From the NCBI GenBank assembly GCA_016463765.1, contig JAEMQS010000015.1, forward strand, positions 1-64,000: DNA of 64,000 nucleotides, written 5' to 3'. Every line of letters starts with the position of its first letter. The stretch's first letter is position 1. The notes beneath the pieces were generated by a model. That model saw only the letters and a list, made by a program, of their open reading frames with translations, did not search any database and was not told the DNA's origin. A program made the position numbers and the translations under genes. The stretch comes from Solirubrobacteraceae bacterium. Lineage in GTDB: Bacteria; Actinomycetota; Thermoleophilia; Solirubrobacterales; Solirubrobacteraceae. Of the stretch, positions 18,273 to 26,920 are shown in pieces.

Positions 18273-19040
18273 GTGGCCGATGTCGTCCCCCTGACCTCCC
18301 GCGTCGAGCACGACGGCGGCAGCGATGTCGTCGCCGTCGAGGAGCCGATGGAGATCCGGGTCGGCGGCGAGCCTCTGGCGGTGACCATGCGCACGCCCGG
18401 CCACGACGAGGAACTCGCGGTGGGGTTCCTCCACGGCGAGGGGCTGCTCGCGGCCGGGACGCCGGTGCGCGCCGGGCTGACCGACGACCTCGCGGCGAAC
18501 ATCGTCGAGGTCGACGCGACGCTGACCCGGGACCCGGGCGCACGGCGCTTCTACACGACGTCGTCGTGCGGGGTGTGCGGCCGCGGCGCGCTCGACGAGG
18601 TACTGCTCACCGCACCCGATGTCGGTGCGCGCGACACGCCGCGCGTCGACCGGGCGCTGCTCGCCGGGCTGCCCGACCGGCTGCGCCAGCCCGGTTTCGA
18701 CGCCACGGGCGGGCTGCACGCCACCGGCCTGTTCGACACCGGCGGGACGCTGCTCTCCGTCCGCGAGGACGTCGGCCGGCACAACGCCATGGACAAGGTC
18801 CTCGGCCGCGCCCTGCTCGACGGCGAGGTCCCGCTGCACGACCGCATCCTGTGCGTGAGTGGCCGGCTGAGCTTCGAGCTGGTGCAGAAGGCGGCGATGG
18901 CGGGCGTCCCGGTCCTGGTCGGCGTGGGCGCACCGACCTCGCTGGCCGTCTCCCTCGCGCGCGAGTGCGGGATGACCCTCGGCGGCTTCGCGCGCGGCGG
19001 ACACGTCAACATCTACGCGGGCCATGAGCGAATCAACTGA
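18273..19040 (+). CDS. fdhD: Formate dehydrogenase accessory sulfurtransferase FdhD
   Basis: 255 residues from a GTG at 18273. The hallmark SSCGVCG motif is at about residues 94-100, where the Cys loop takes sulfur from a cysteine desulfurase and passes it to the molybdenum cofactor of formate dehydrogenase. Other family blocks are [25 protein letters not shown] and [13 protein letters not shown]. It overlaps the moaB-like gene by 17 bases. The only formate-dehydrogenase-like enzyme in the window lies at 9356-11572 on the other strand. Confidence 0.95.
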   Translation: MADVVPLTSRVEHDGGSDVVAVEEPMEIRVGGEPLAVTMRTPGHDEELAVGFLHGEGLLAAGTPVRAGLTDDLAANIVEVDATLTRDPGARRFYTTSSCGVCGRGALDEVLLTAPDVGARDTPRVDRALLAGLPDRLRQPGFDATGGLHATGLFDTGGTLLSVREDVGRHNAMDKVLGRALLDGEVPLHDRILCVSGRLSFELVQKAAMAGVPVLVGVGAPTSLAVSLARECGMTLGGFARGGHVNIYAGHERIN

Positions 19041-19536
19041 CCAGCACCGCGCCGCCGCCGCCGAGCTCGGCCCGATCCCCGTCGCGGTCATCACCGTCAG
19101 CGACACGCGGACCGAGGCCGACGACCGCAGTGGCGGGTTCCTCCGTGAGGCCATCACGGCAGCCGGCCATGAGGTCGTGCTCTACCGGATCGTGCCCGAC
19201 GAGCCGTACCCGATCACCCAGGCGCTCACCGCCGCGCTGCAGTCGCCGGCCCGTGTCGCGCTGTTCAACGGCGGGACCGGGATCGCCCGGCGCGACCGGA
19301 CCTACGACCTCATCGCATCGTCGCTGCGCCGCGAGCTGCCCGGCTTCGGCGAGCTCTTCCGGATGCTCAGCTGGGAGGAGGTCGGCGCCGCCGCGATGCT
19401 GTCGCGCGCGACGGCCGGCACGATCGACGACACGTTCGTCGCCTGCATGCCCGGCTCGACCAACGCCGTGCAGCTGGCGTGGGAGAAGCTTCTCGCCCCC
19501 GAACTTCAGCACCTGGCGTGGGAGATCACGCGCTAG
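19024..19536 (+). CDS. moaB: Molybdenum cofactor biosynthesis protein MoaB/Mog family
   Basis: 170 residues. The MoCF fold is clear: [19 protein letters not shown] near the start, [16 protein letters not shown] in the middle, and [15 protein letters not shown] at the end. These proteins adenylate molybdopterin before molybdate insertion. MoaB and Mog cannot be separated by eye here. It overlaps fdhD upstream and an acetyltransferase downstream, so the three are probably one transcript. Confidence 0.92.
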   Translation: MSESTDQHRAAAAELGPIPVAVITVSDTRTEADDRSGGFLREAITAAGHEVVLYRIVPDEPYPITQALTAALQSPARVALFNGGTGIARRDRTYDLIASSLRRELPGFGELFRMLSWEEVGAAAMLSRATAGTIDDTFVACMPGSTNAVQLAWEKLLAPELQHLAWEITR

Positions 19537-20081
19537 ACCGAGTCGGGCGCGGCGCGCCCTACCGCTACGACGACGAGCCCGCGCTCGGCGTCGCCCACGC
19601 GCGCGCCCAGGCGCTGCTCGAGCGGTACAACGCGACGCGCCACGAGGAGGACACGCTCCGCGTCGAACTGCTGGGCGAGCTGTTCGGCGCGGTCGGCGAG
19701 GGCGTCGTCGTCAAGCCGTCGCTGCGGTGCGACTACGGCACGCCGGTGACCATCGGGGCCGGGACGTTCATCAACTACGACTGCGTGATGCTCGACGTGG
19801 CGCCCATCGCCATCGGCGCGCACTGCCAGATCGCCTCGCGCGTGCAGCTGCTGACCGCGGAGCACCCGGTCGACCCGGAGCCGAGGCGCGCTGGCTGGGA
19901 GACGGCGCGACCGATCACCATCGGCGACAACGTCTGGCTCGGCGGTGGGGTCATCGTCTGCCCCGGCGTCACGATCGGCGCCGACAGCGTCATCGGCGCC
20001 GGCTCGGTCGTGACCCGGGACATCGAGGCGGGGGTCGTCGCGGTCGGGAACCCGGCGCGGGTCCTGCGACCGGTCAGCTAG
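19518..20081 (+). CDS. Maltose/galactoside O-acetyltransferase-like protein
   Basis: 187 residues if translation starts at the GTG at 19518, which overlaps the previous gene by 19 bases. An in-frame GTG at 19479 would overlap by 58. The N-terminal Maa-type helix region ([17 protein letters not shown]) is followed by left-handed beta-helix hexapeptide repeats ([46 protein letters not shown]). The catalytic His lies in [12 protein letters not shown]. It uses acetyl-CoA, and the acceptor sugar is unknown. The stop overlaps the convergent gene stop as CTAG. Confidence 0.88.
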   Translation: MGDHALDRVGRGAPYRYDDEPALGVAHARAQALLERYNATRHEEDTLRVELLGELFGAVGEGVVVKPSLRCDYGTPVTIGAGTFINYDCVMLDVAPIAIGAHCQIASRVQLLTAEHPVDPEPRRAGWETARPITIGDNVWLGGGVIVCPGVTIGADSVIGAGSVVTRDIEAGVVAVGNPARVLRPVS

Positions 20082-20389
20082 AGCTCTTCGAGGTACGTCA
20101 GCGAGCCGTCCTGGTTCGCCGAGATGTCCAGGCAGAAGAAGCCATAGCGCGAGTACTCCTGCTGCTTCTCCTTGCTCAGCGCACAGACCTGACCCTTGCG
20201 GTACTTGCCGCTCTTGCGCAGCTTCGCGCACTGGCTGCGAGCCTTCTTCGTCTTCTTCGTCGCACAGCCGCGCTTCTTCTTCGCCGACGCGCTGGCGTCA
20301 GGCGAGGCGGTCGCGGGTGCGGTGGCAGCGACGCCGCCGACCGAGACGGCCGCAGCGAGCGCGAGGGACGTGACGAGATGTCGCACCAT
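20078..20389 (-). CDS. Small secreted Lys/Cys-rich protein
   Basis: 103 residues from the ATG at 20389. A Sec signal peptide ends near ATASP. The mature part is short and very basic (AKKKRGCATKKTKK) and contains four cysteines, suggesting one or two disulfides. No family was recognised. An excalibur-like or other calcium-binding motif was considered and not found. It is divergent from the monoacylglycerol-lipase-like gene. Confidence 0.6.
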   Translation of the reverse strand: MVRHLVTSLALAAAVSVGGVAATAPATASPDASASAKKKRGCATKKTKKARSQCAKLRKSGKYRKGQVCALSKEKQQEYSRYGFFCLDISANQDGSLTYLEEL

Positions 20390-20448
20390 GCGACCAACGC
20401 TACCCCGAAAAGGTGCGTGACGCCGCCGCATGGTGCAGACTGCGCACC

Positions 20449-21360
20449 GTGGAGACCAAGGCGGGGGTCGCGCTGCTGCACACCGACGGCGCGTTCCTCG
20501 GTGCCGGCGACGTGCGCATCACGTGGCAGTCGTGGCAGGACGCCACCGCACCGACCCGCGCCCACGTCCTTGTCGCCCACGGCGCCGCCGAACACGGCGG
20601 GCGCTACCTGCGCCTGGCGCGCGAGCTCGCCCCGCAAGGGTTCCCGGTGTGGGCGATCGACCACCGCGGCCACGGCCGGTCGGAGGGCCGGCGCGTGCTG
20701 ATCGACCGGTTCACGCACGCGGTCGCCGACGTCGACGCGCTCGTCGAGCACGTCACCGAAGCGGACCTCGGCCGCCCCGTGTACCTGCTGGGCCACAGCA
20801 TGGGCGGTGCGATCGCGCTGCTGTACGCGCTCGCGCACCAGGACCGGCTGGCCGGGCTGATCCTCAGCGCGACCGCGGCGTCGGATGCGGGCGTCGCCGC
20901 GCCGCTGCGCGTCGCCGACCGCGTCCTCGGCCTGGGCCGGATCCTCTCGCGCGTGGCCCCCTCGATGGGCATCGTCGACCTCGACCCGGAGGGCCTCAGC
21001 CGCGACCCCGCGGAGGTGCGCGCCTACGTCGAGGACCCGCTCGTGACGGTCGGCAAGCTGCCCGCCCGGACGGCGGGTGAACTGAGCGCCGCGATTCGCG
21101 GACCGTTCCGGCGCGAACTCGACACGATCACGCTCCCGACGCTGCTGATCCACGGCGACGCCGACCCGCTCGTCCCTCCCATCGCCAGCACGCTCGTGCG
21201 CGACCGGCTCGGGAGCGACGACGTGACGCTGCGCGTCTACCCCGAGCACCGGCACGAGCTGTTCAACGAGCTCCCGGCCGACCGCGAGCGGGTGCTCGCC
21301 GATGTGGCGGACTGGCTCGATGCGCGGGCGCCGCGGCGGACGGGGCGCTTCACGCGCTGA
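20449..21360 (+). CDS. Alpha/beta hydrolase (monoacylglycerol-lipase-like)
   Basis: 303 residues from a GTG at 20449. An in-frame GTG at 20413 would add 12 residues and reach close to the divergent gene. The classic lysophospholipase/monoglyceride-lipase arrangement is seen: HGAAEHGGRY oxyanion region, DHRGHGRSEG, nucleophile in GHSMGG, acid in HGDADPLVP, and His in EHRHELFNE. It is cytosolic because no signal peptide is present. It sits inside the Moco gene region but has no evident link to that pathway. Confidence 0.9.
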   Translation: METKAGVALLHTDGAFLGAGDVRITWQSWQDATAPTRAHVLVAHGAAEHGGRYLRLARELAPQGFPVWAIDHRGHGRSEGRRVLIDRFTHAVADVDALVEHVTEADLGRPVYLLGHSMGGAIALLYALAHQDRLAGLILSATAASDAGVAAPLRVADRVLGLGRILSRVAPSMGIVDLDPEGLSRDPAEVRAYVEDPLVTVGKLPARTAGELSAAIRGPFRRELDTITLPTLLIHGDADPLVPPIASTLVRDRLGSDDVTLRVYPEHRHELFNELPADRERVLADVADWLDARAPRRTGRFTR

Positions 21361-21372
21361 GGTCGACGAGCC

Positions 21373-21618
21373 TCAGCCGCCGCTGACCGGCGGCACCAGC
21401 GCGAGCTCGCTGCCGGGCGCGAGCACGGCGTCGTCCTTCGCGGACTCCCGATCGACCGCGACGGCGAACGTCTCCCGGCCGGGCAGCCACGGAAGCGCGC
21501 CCGCGCGAAGCGCCGCGACCGCGTCGGCGACGGTCGCTCCGGCTGGGAGGTCGAGCTCCAGCTCGCCCGTCCCCGCCTCCCGCCGCAGGGTGGCGAACAG
21601 CTTGACCGTGACGATCAC
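21373..21618 (-). CDS. moaD: Molybdopterin synthase small subunit MoaD
   Basis: 81 residues of ubiquitin-like fold ending in the required Gly-Gly (VPPVSGG), the site of thiocarboxylation. The opening VIVTVKLFATLRREAG is typical. It supplies sulfur to precursor Z together with MoaE (encoded at 24904-25317). The GTG start at 21618 overlaps the moeA stop as GTGA, which fixes the start and makes a moeA-moaD pair. Confidence 0.92.
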   Translation of the reverse strand: MIVTVKLFATLRREAGTGELELDLPAGATVADAVAALRAGALPWLPGRETFAVAVDRESAKDDAVLAPGSELALVPPVSGG

Positions 21619-22823
21619 AGCAGCCTCGCGGTCAATGTGTCGCCGGGCTGAAGCGGCTCGTCGGTTCCGGGCGGCACCATCGCGAGCGCGTTGACGTCGA
21701 CGAGCGACGTGAGCTGGTGCGAGCCCTGCTTGCCGAGGACCTCGAGCTCCCAGCCGTGGGGGCCCGCGCTCAGGCGCCCGCGGGCGGCGTGCAGCCGGGG
21801 GCCGGCGCCGCGCGCGGGCGTGGTCAGCGTGGCCGTGACCTCGCGCACCGGGTGCTCGGCGCCGAGCATGCGCGCAACCGCCGGCACGGCCAGCAGGTGC
21901 GTCACCACGACCGACGCCACGGGGTTGCCGGGAAGCCCGAGCACGAGCGGCCCGCCCTCCCGGTGCGCGCACCACGCCGGGCCGCCCGGCTTGACCAGGA
22001 CACGGCCGAAGACCTCGGTGAACCCGTGCGCGGCGACCGCGGGCCGGACGATGTCGTGCGGGCCGACCGAGGCGCCGCCGGTCACGAGGACCAGGTCGGG
22101 CGCCTCGGCGAGCGCCAGGTGCAGCGCGCGATCGAGATCGGCCGGGTCGTCCCGTGCGATCGCGGTCCAGACGGTCTCGGCTCCGGATCGAGCGAGGATC
22201 GCCGGGAGCGTCGTCGTGCTCGTCTCGCGCACCCACCCGAACGGCAGCTCGTCCCCGACACCCGCGAGTTCATCGCCCGTCGCCAGCACCGCGATGCGCG
22301 GGCGGCGCGACGCGCGGACCGTCGCCGCGCCGGCTCCCGCCAGCGGCGCGATCGCCTCGGGGGTCACCAGCGTGCCCGCCGGGAGGAGCACGTCGCCGGC
22401 CCGCCAGTCCTCTCCAGGCTGCCGCACGTCGTGACCCGAGGCCACCGTGACGGTGAGGGTGATCCGCCCGTCGTCGGCCGGCTCGGTGTCCTCCTGCCGC
22501 ACGACGGCGTCGGACCCCTCGGGCAGCAGCGCGCCGGTTGAGATGCGTGCCACCTGCCCCATCGGCAGGACCCCCATCATCGGGCTGCCGGCCTGCGACT
22601 CCCCGGCGAGGAGCAGGGTCGACGGCGCCTGCGTCGCGTCCGCCGCGCACACCGCGTAGCCGTCCATCGCCGACTCACGCTGGGACGGACGGTCCTCCCG
22701 CGCGCGAATGGCCTCAGCCAGCACGCGGCCGACCGCGTCGGCGAGCGGGACATCCTCGGCCGGCAACGGTGCGGACCGGGCCAGGACGGCGTCGAGGGCG
22801 GCTTCCAGGGAGACTCTGGTCAT
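21615..22823 (-). CDS. moeA: Molybdopterin molybdenumtransferase MoeA
   Basis: 402 residues. The family blocks are in order: RPSQRESAMDGYAV, ISTGALLPEGSDAVVRQEDT, RPRIAVLATGDEL, the MoCF-domain VTGGASVGPHDIV, and LPGNPVASVVV. It inserts molybdate into adenylated molybdopterin. The ATG occupies 22821-22823. On the other strand the mobA ATG occupies 22822-22824, so the two divergent start codons share the tetranucleotide CATG and there is no intergenic DNA. No Shine-Dalgarno sequence is visible upstream of moeA. Confidence 0.94.
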   Translation of the reverse strand: MTRVSLEAALDAVLARSAPLPAEDVPLADAVGRVLAEAIRAREDRPSQRESAMDGYAVCAADATQAPSTLLLAGESQAGSPMMGVLPMGQVARISTGALLPEGSDAVVRQEDTEPADDGRITLTVTVASGHDVRQPGEDWRAGDVLLPAGTLVTPEAIAPLAGAGAATVRASRRPRIAVLATGDELAGVGDELPFGWVRETSTTTLPAILARSGAETVWTAIARDDPADLDRALHLALAEAPDLVLVTGGASVGPHDIVRPAVAAHGFTEVFGRVLVKPGGPAWCAHREGGPLVLGLPGNPVASVVVTHLLAVPAVARMLGAEHPVREVTATLTTPARGAGPRLHAARGRLSAGPHGWELEVLGKQGSHQLTSLVDVNALAMVPPGTDEPLQPGDTLTARLL

Positions 22824-23421
22824 GGGCGTGACACCGGATGTTGTCGCCGTGGTGCTCGCCGGCGGGCGCGGACGGCGCCTGGGCGAGCCGAAGATGCTGG
22901 CCGAGATCGACGGGCGGCCGCTGCTCGCGATCGCACTGGACCATGCGCACGAGGCGGGGCTGGACGCGGTCGTCGTGGCCAAGCCGGACACGCCGCTGCC
23001 GCCGACGTCATCGCGGGTCCTCCTCGAGCCGCCGGAGCCGGAGCACCCGCTGCTCGGCATCGTCACCGCGCTGCGGGAGCTGCCGGGCACCGGCGCGATC
23101 GTGGTCCTCGGCGGCGACCTGCCGTTCGTCCCGCCGGCCCTCCTCCGCACGCTCGCCGACGCTCCCGGCCCGCTGGTCCCCGTGGCCGCCGGGCGGCCGC
23201 AGCCGCTGGTCGCACGGTACGACCGCGAGCAGCTCCCTGCGCTGGAGGGAGCCCTGGCCGAGGACGCGTCGATCACCGCGACCGTCCGCGCGCTCGGTGC
23301 ATCGACGCTCGAGGGGACGCGCCTGGCGAGCCTCGACCCGTCGGGCCAGGCGTTCGTCAACGTCAACACGCCGGAGGACCTCGAACGCGCCCGCCTCATC
23401 GCGCGGGCGAAGGAGCGCTAA
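22822..23421 (+). CDS. mobA: Molybdenum cofactor guanylyltransferase MobA
   Basis: 199 residues from the ATG at 22822 (a GTG at 22828 would also work). The nucleotidyltransferase signature VVLAGGRGRRLGEPKML is at the start, and GGDLPFVPPALL and FVNVNTPEDLERA follow. It adds GMP to Mo-molybdopterin to give MGD, the cofactor form expected for the FdhF-type enzyme nearby. A GGGAG sequence lies at a fair distance upstream, inside moeA. It converges on moaC with a 7-base gap. Confidence 0.9.
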   Translation: MGVTPDVVAVVLAGGRGRRLGEPKMLAEIDGRPLLAIALDHAHEAGLDAVVVAKPDTPLPPTSSRVLLEPPEPEHPLLGIVTALRELPGTGAIVVLGGDLPFVPPALLRTLADAPGPLVPVAAGRPQPLVARYDREQLPALEGALAEDASITATVRALGASTLEGTRLASLDPSGQAFVNVNTPEDLERARLIARAKER

Positions 23422-23428
23422 CACCGGC

Positions 23429-23911
23429 TCAGGCCGAGCCATTGCGCCAGTGGCCCGAGCGGCCGCCCCGCTTCTCCAGCAGCACGACCTGTTCGATCTG
23501 CGCGCCGCGCTCGACGCCCTTGACCATGTCGTAGACGGTCAGGGCCCCGACGCTCGCGCCCGTCATCGCCTCCATCTCCACGCCCGTGCGCGCGTGACAG
23601 CGCGCCTCGCACGTCACGACGATCGCGCCCGCGGGCTCGTCGATCGCGATGTCGACGTCGACGCTCGTGAGGCCGAGCGGATGGCAGAGCGGAATGAGGT
23701 CGCCGGTCTTCTTCGCCGCGGTGATCGCCGCGATCCGCGCAACCGCGACGACATCGCCCTTCGACGCATCACCCCGCGCGACGAGCGTCGCGGTCTCCGG
23801 CGAGACCCGGACGGTGGCGCGCGCGATGGCGGCGCGGTCGGTCTCCGGCTTGGCGCCGACGTCGACCATGCGCGCGGCGCCCTGGTCGTCGAGGTGGGTC
23901 AGCTCGCTCAT
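23429..23911 (-). CDS. moaC: Cyclic pyranopterin monophosphate synthase MoaC
   Basis: 160 residues with the full set of MoaC signatures: MVDVGAKPETDRAA at the start, KKTGDLIPLCHPL, EARCHARTGVEMEAMTGASV, and the AlaLeu-Thr-ValTyr-AspMetValLys (ALTVYDMVK) helix. It turns the MoaA product into cyclic pyranopterin monophosphate. It follows moaA on the same strand with a 9-base gap, forming moaE-moaA-moaC. Confidence 0.96.
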   Translation of the reverse strand: MSELTHLDDQGAARMVDVGAKPETDRAAIARATVRVSPETATLVARGDASKGDVVAVARIAAITAAKKTGDLIPLCHPLGLTSVDVDIAIDEPAGAIVVTCEARCHARTGVEMEAMTGASVGALTVYDMVKGVERGAQIEQVVLLEKRGGRSGHWRNGSA

Positions 23912-23920
23912 GGCGAGAAC

Positions 23921-24907
23921 CTACCCGCCGATCTGCGACATGGAGCGCGCCGGGGCGACGAACCCCGCCTCGCCCACATGGTGCTTGAGCTCCTTGCGCC
24001 ACACCGCGGCCTCGATGCGCTCGGCCAGCTCCGCGTCACTCTCACCCGCGCGCAGCGGTTCGCGCAGGTCGGTCTCGCGCTGGCTGAACAGGCAGGTGCG
24101 CAGCTTGCCATCGGCCGTCAGGCGCAGGCGGTTGCAGTCGCTGCAGAACGGCTCGCTGACCGGATTGATGAACCCGACCCGCCCCTTCCCGTCGAGGAAG
24201 TGACAGACCTTCGCGGTCGCGTGCGGCGGGCGCTCGGGGTCGGTCAGCGGGTACGTCGCGTGGATGATCTGGCGGATCTCCTCGCCCGTGAGGACATCCT
24301 CCGGGGTCCAGTTGCGGTCGGCGTCGAGCGGCATGAACTCGATGAACCGGACCTCGTAGGGCTCGCGGCGTGCGAGCTCGGCGAAGTCGACGACCTCGGC
24401 CTCGGTGACCCCGCGTAGCGCGACGCAGTTGACCTTGATCGTGCCGACCCCGGGCTGCGCGCCTAGGGTCTGCAGCCCGCGCAGGACGCGGTGCAGGTCG
24501 TCGCGGCGGGTGAGCTGGTGGAAGCGCTCGTGGTGCAGGCTGTCGAGGCTGACGTTGAAGCGGTCGATGCCGGCGGCCACGAGCTTCGCGGCGTCGCGTT
24601 CGAGCAGCACGCCGTTCGTGGTGACCGACAGGTCCTCCAGCCCGTCGATGCCCGCGAGCATGCCGGCCAGCACGGGGAAGTCCTTGCGCACGAGCGGCTC
24701 GCCGCCGGTCAGCCGTACCGTCTTCACGCCGAGGTTCACGAAGACCCGCGTCAGGCGTTCGAGCTCCTCGAAGCTCAGGATGTCCGCGCGGTCGAGCCAC
24801 GTCAGGCCCTCGGCCGGCATGCAGTACGTGCAGCGCAGGTTGCAGCGGTCGACGACGCTGATGCGCAGGTCGTCGACGGTGCGGCCGTGGGCGTCGGTGA
24901 GCGTCAT
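23921..24907 (-). CDS. moaA: GTP 3',8-cyclase MoaA
   Basis: 328 residues. The radical-SAM cluster Cys22, Cys26 and Cys29 is seen in RCNLRCTYCM, and a second C-terminal cluster in FCSDCNRLRLTADGKLRTCLF. It catalyses the first committed step of molybdenum cofactor synthesis from GTP. The C-terminal end lacks the exact GG dipeptide at the very end but shows SQIGG, which meets that need. Its ATG overlaps the moaE stop as ATGA. Confidence 0.97.
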   Translation of the reverse strand: MTLTDAHGRTVDDLRISVVDRCNLRCTYCMPAEGLTWLDRADILSFEELERLTRVFVNLGVKTVRLTGGEPLVRKDFPVLAGMLAGIDGLEDLSVTTNGVLLERDAAKLVAAGIDRFNVSLDSLHHERFHQLTRRDDLHRVLRGLQTLGAQPGVGTIKVNCVALRGVTEAEVVDFAELARREPYEVRFIEFMPLDADRNWTPEDVLTGEEIRQIIHATYPLTDPERPPHATAKVCHFLDGKGRVGFINPVSEPFCSDCNRLRLTADGKLRTCLFSQRETDLREPLRAGESDAELAERIEAAVWRKELKHHVGEAGFVAPARSMSQIGG

Positions 24908-25317
24908 GCGGGCAGGTTCCCCTCGACCTCGACGAACTCGCCGTCGCGCTCCTCGCGCTTCCAGATCGGGGCGCGTGCCTTCAGCTCGTCGATGATCTCG
25001 CGTGCGCCTTCGAACGCCTCGGGACGGTGCCCGGCGGAGACGGCGACGACGACGCTCGGCTCGGAGAGGGCGACCGTGCCGGTGCGGTGCTCGACGGCGA
25101 CGGCGGTCAGCCCGTGGCGCTCCTGGGCGGCGCGGGCGATCTCGCGGATGGTCTGCTCGGCCATCTCGCCGTAGGCCTCGTAGTCCAGCGACGGGACGTC
25201 ACGGGTCACGCCGCTGAAGGTGATGACGGCGCCCGCGCGCGGGTCCGTGACGAGCGCGGTGATCTGCGCCGGGTCGAGCGGTGTGTCGCGGATGGCGACG
25301 TGCGGCTCGCGCTCCAT
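24904..25317 (-). CDS. moaE: Molybdopterin synthase large subunit MoaE
   Basis: 137 residues from the ATG at 25317. Typical blocks are GAVITFSGVTRD, LDYEAYGEMAEQ, VEHRTGTVALSEPSVVVAVSAGHR and the final APIWKREERDGEFVEVEG, which contains the catalytic Lys. It accepts sulfur from MoaD. First gene of moaE-moaA-moaC. The 137-base upstream gap carries a dispersed palindrome (25375-25411). Confidence 0.95.
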   Translation of the reverse strand: MEREPHVAIRDTPLDPAQITALVTDPRAGAVITFSGVTRDVPSLDYEAYGEMAEQTIREIARAAQERHGLTAVAVEHRTGTVALSEPSVVVAVSAGHRPEAFEGAREIIDELKARAPIWKREERDGEFVEVEGNLPA

Positions 25318-25374
25318 GCCTGGAGCGTACTCCCGTGGTGTTTCCAGACGATGGCGCAGCGCCACACCGATCCA

Positions 25375-25411
25375 CGCCGACGTTGTTGTCGCTCAGCGCA
25401 GGGAACGTCGG
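25375..25411 (+). repeat. Dispersed 37-bp palindromic element, copy A
   Basis: Begins CGCCGACGTT and ends GGAACGTCGG. The reverse complement of 59716-59752 matches it at 33 of 37 positions. It lies between the divergent moaE and FAD-oxidase genes, where a terminator is not expected, so a REP-like repeat is a better description. Confidence 0.65.
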
Positions 25412-25454
25412 TGAACCGGCCAGGGATGGCGGGGCCGACCCGTACGATCGGCAC

Positions 25455-26888
25455 ATGACGACCACCCGCCGGGAGTTCGTCCAGCGCTCTGCCGCCGGCG
25501 CACTCGCCCTGTCCCTCGGCCCGCTCGCCGCGAACAGCTCTGCTGCGACGCGCCTGACCCCCACCCAGCTCAGTGCGCTGCGCAGTGCCGTGCGGGGCAC
25601 CGTGTTCAGCCCGGGAACGAAGGGCTACGGCGCCGCGCACCAGCTCTTCAACACCCGCTTCAACGGCGTCGACCCGCCCGCCGTCGTGCGCGTGCGCGAC
25701 GCCAACGACGTGCGCGAGGTCGTCCGCTGGGCTAGCCGGTTCGACATCCCGCTCGTCGGCAAGTCCGGCGGCAACGCGTACAACGGCGCGTCGACGTCGA
25801 GCACCGCGGTCGTCGTGGATGTCGGCTCGCTGTCCAGCGTGGCGCTGAACGGCAGCGGCGTCGCGACCATCGGCCCCGGAGCGCTGCTGCTCGGCGTCTA
25901 CGCCACGCTGGCCCGCCGCGGCGCCACCATCCCCGCGGGCTCGTGTCCGAACGTCGCCCTCGGCGGCCACGCCCTCGGCGGCGGCATGGGCCTGGCCGGC
26001 CGCAACCTCGGCCTCGCGCTCGACCGCATCCAGAGCATCCAGGTGGTCACCGCCGACGGGGAGCTGCGCACCTGCAGTGCGTCGCAGAACGCCGACCTCT
26101 TCTGGGCGCTGCGCGGCGGTGGCGGGAGTTTCGGGCTCGTCACATCGATGCGGCTGCGCACGCAGCGGGTCAGCCGCGCGGCCTGGTTCTTCGCGCGGTT
26201 CCCGGGCTCGTCCCGCGCGGAGGCGCTCGCCGCGTTCGATGACCTCGCGCCGGGTGGACCGGCCGCACTGACCTGCCTCTGCACGCTGACCAGCAACGGC
26301 GCGACCGTCTTCGGCCAGTACTTCGGCTCGCAGGCCAACCTGTCGAAGCTCATCGCGCCACTGCGCCGCATCCCGGGCGCGAACATCAGCATGGGCACCT
26401 CGGGCTATCTCTCGCTCATGACGCGGTGGGCCGGCTGCTCGGAGGGCAAGAGCGTCGCGCAGTGCGAGAACATCCCGCCGCAGCCGTTCGACGCCTCGTC
26501 GATCTACGTCGCGAAGAAGCTCAGCAGCGCGGCCCGCAGCGCGTTCGTCTCCGCCGCGAACACCGGCGCGACGCTCGTCTGCGACAGCTACGGCGGGCGC
26601 ATCAACGACGTGTCCCCCAGCGCCACCGCGTTCGTCCACCGCAACGTGCGCTTCAGCGTCCAGATCGTCTCCTACGCGCCGATCACCACGGCGCGCAAGC
26701 GGGTGAACTCCGCGCGCAAGATCATCGCGAAGTACGGCAACGGGCAGGCGTACCAGAACTATTCGGACCTGGACCTGTCCTCGCCGCTGCAGGCCTACTA
26801 CGGGTCCAACCTGCCGCGCCTGCGTGAGATCAAGAAGCGGCTCGACCCCGACGACCGCTTCCAGCTCACGCAGGGGATCCGCTCGTAG
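25455..26888 (+). CDS. Tat-exported FAD-linked oxidase (BBE-like)
   Basis: 477 residues from the ATG at 25455. A twin-arginine signal (TTRREFVQRS) leads into a hydrophobic stretch ending near SSAA. The PCMH-type FAD domain is clear (PLVGKSGGNAYNGAS, IGPGALLLGVYATLAR, NVALGGHALGGGMGL). The C-terminal berberine-bridge-like end (YQNYSDLDL and YYGSNLPRLREIKKRLDPDDRF) is present. The His/Cys pair that tethers FAD twice in BBE enzymes is only partly visible (the SGGNAY site lacks the His). Substrate unknown. The stop codon sits in the loop of a strong hairpin at 26873-26901. Confidence 0.85.
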   Translation: MTTTRREFVQRSAAGALALSLGPLAANSSAATRLTPTQLSALRSAVRGTVFSPGTKGYGAAHQLFNTRFNGVDPPAVVRVRDANDVREVVRWASRFDIPLVGKSGGNAYNGASTSSTAVVVDVGSLSSVALNGSGVATIGPGALLLGVYATLARRGATIPAGSCPNVALGGHALGGGMGLAGRNLGLALDRIQSIQVVTADGELRTCSASQNADLFWALRGGGGSFGLVTSMRLRTQRVSRAAWFFARFPGSSRAEALAAFDDLAPGGPAALTCLCTLTSNGATVFGQYFGSQANLSKLIAPLRRIPGANISMGTSGYLSLMTRWAGCSEGKSVAQCENIPPQPFDASSIYVAKKLSSAARSAFVSAANTGATLVCDSYGGRINDVSPSATAFVHRNVRFSVQIVSYAPITTARKRVNSARKIIAKYGNGQAYQNYSDLDLSSPLQAYYGSNLPRLREIKKRLDPDDRFQLTQGIRS

Positions 26889-26901
26889 CGAGCGGATCCC
26901 C
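26873..26901. terminator. Hairpin with the stop codon in its loop
   Basis: The arms GGGGATCCGCTCG (26873-26885) and CGAGCGGATCCCC (26889-26901) pair perfectly over 13 bases. The three-base loop TAG is the stop codon of the FAD oxidase. It lies between convergent genes, so it can end both transcripts. Confidence 0.85.
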
Positions 26902-26920
26902 GTGCGCGTGGTGCGTACCC

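Noticed and set aside
20413-20448. Upstream GTG at 20413 as the start of the monoacylglycerol-lipase-like gene
   Set aside because: It adds 12 unconserved residues and uses up the short divergent promoter gap. The GTG at 20449 leaves 59 bases for it.
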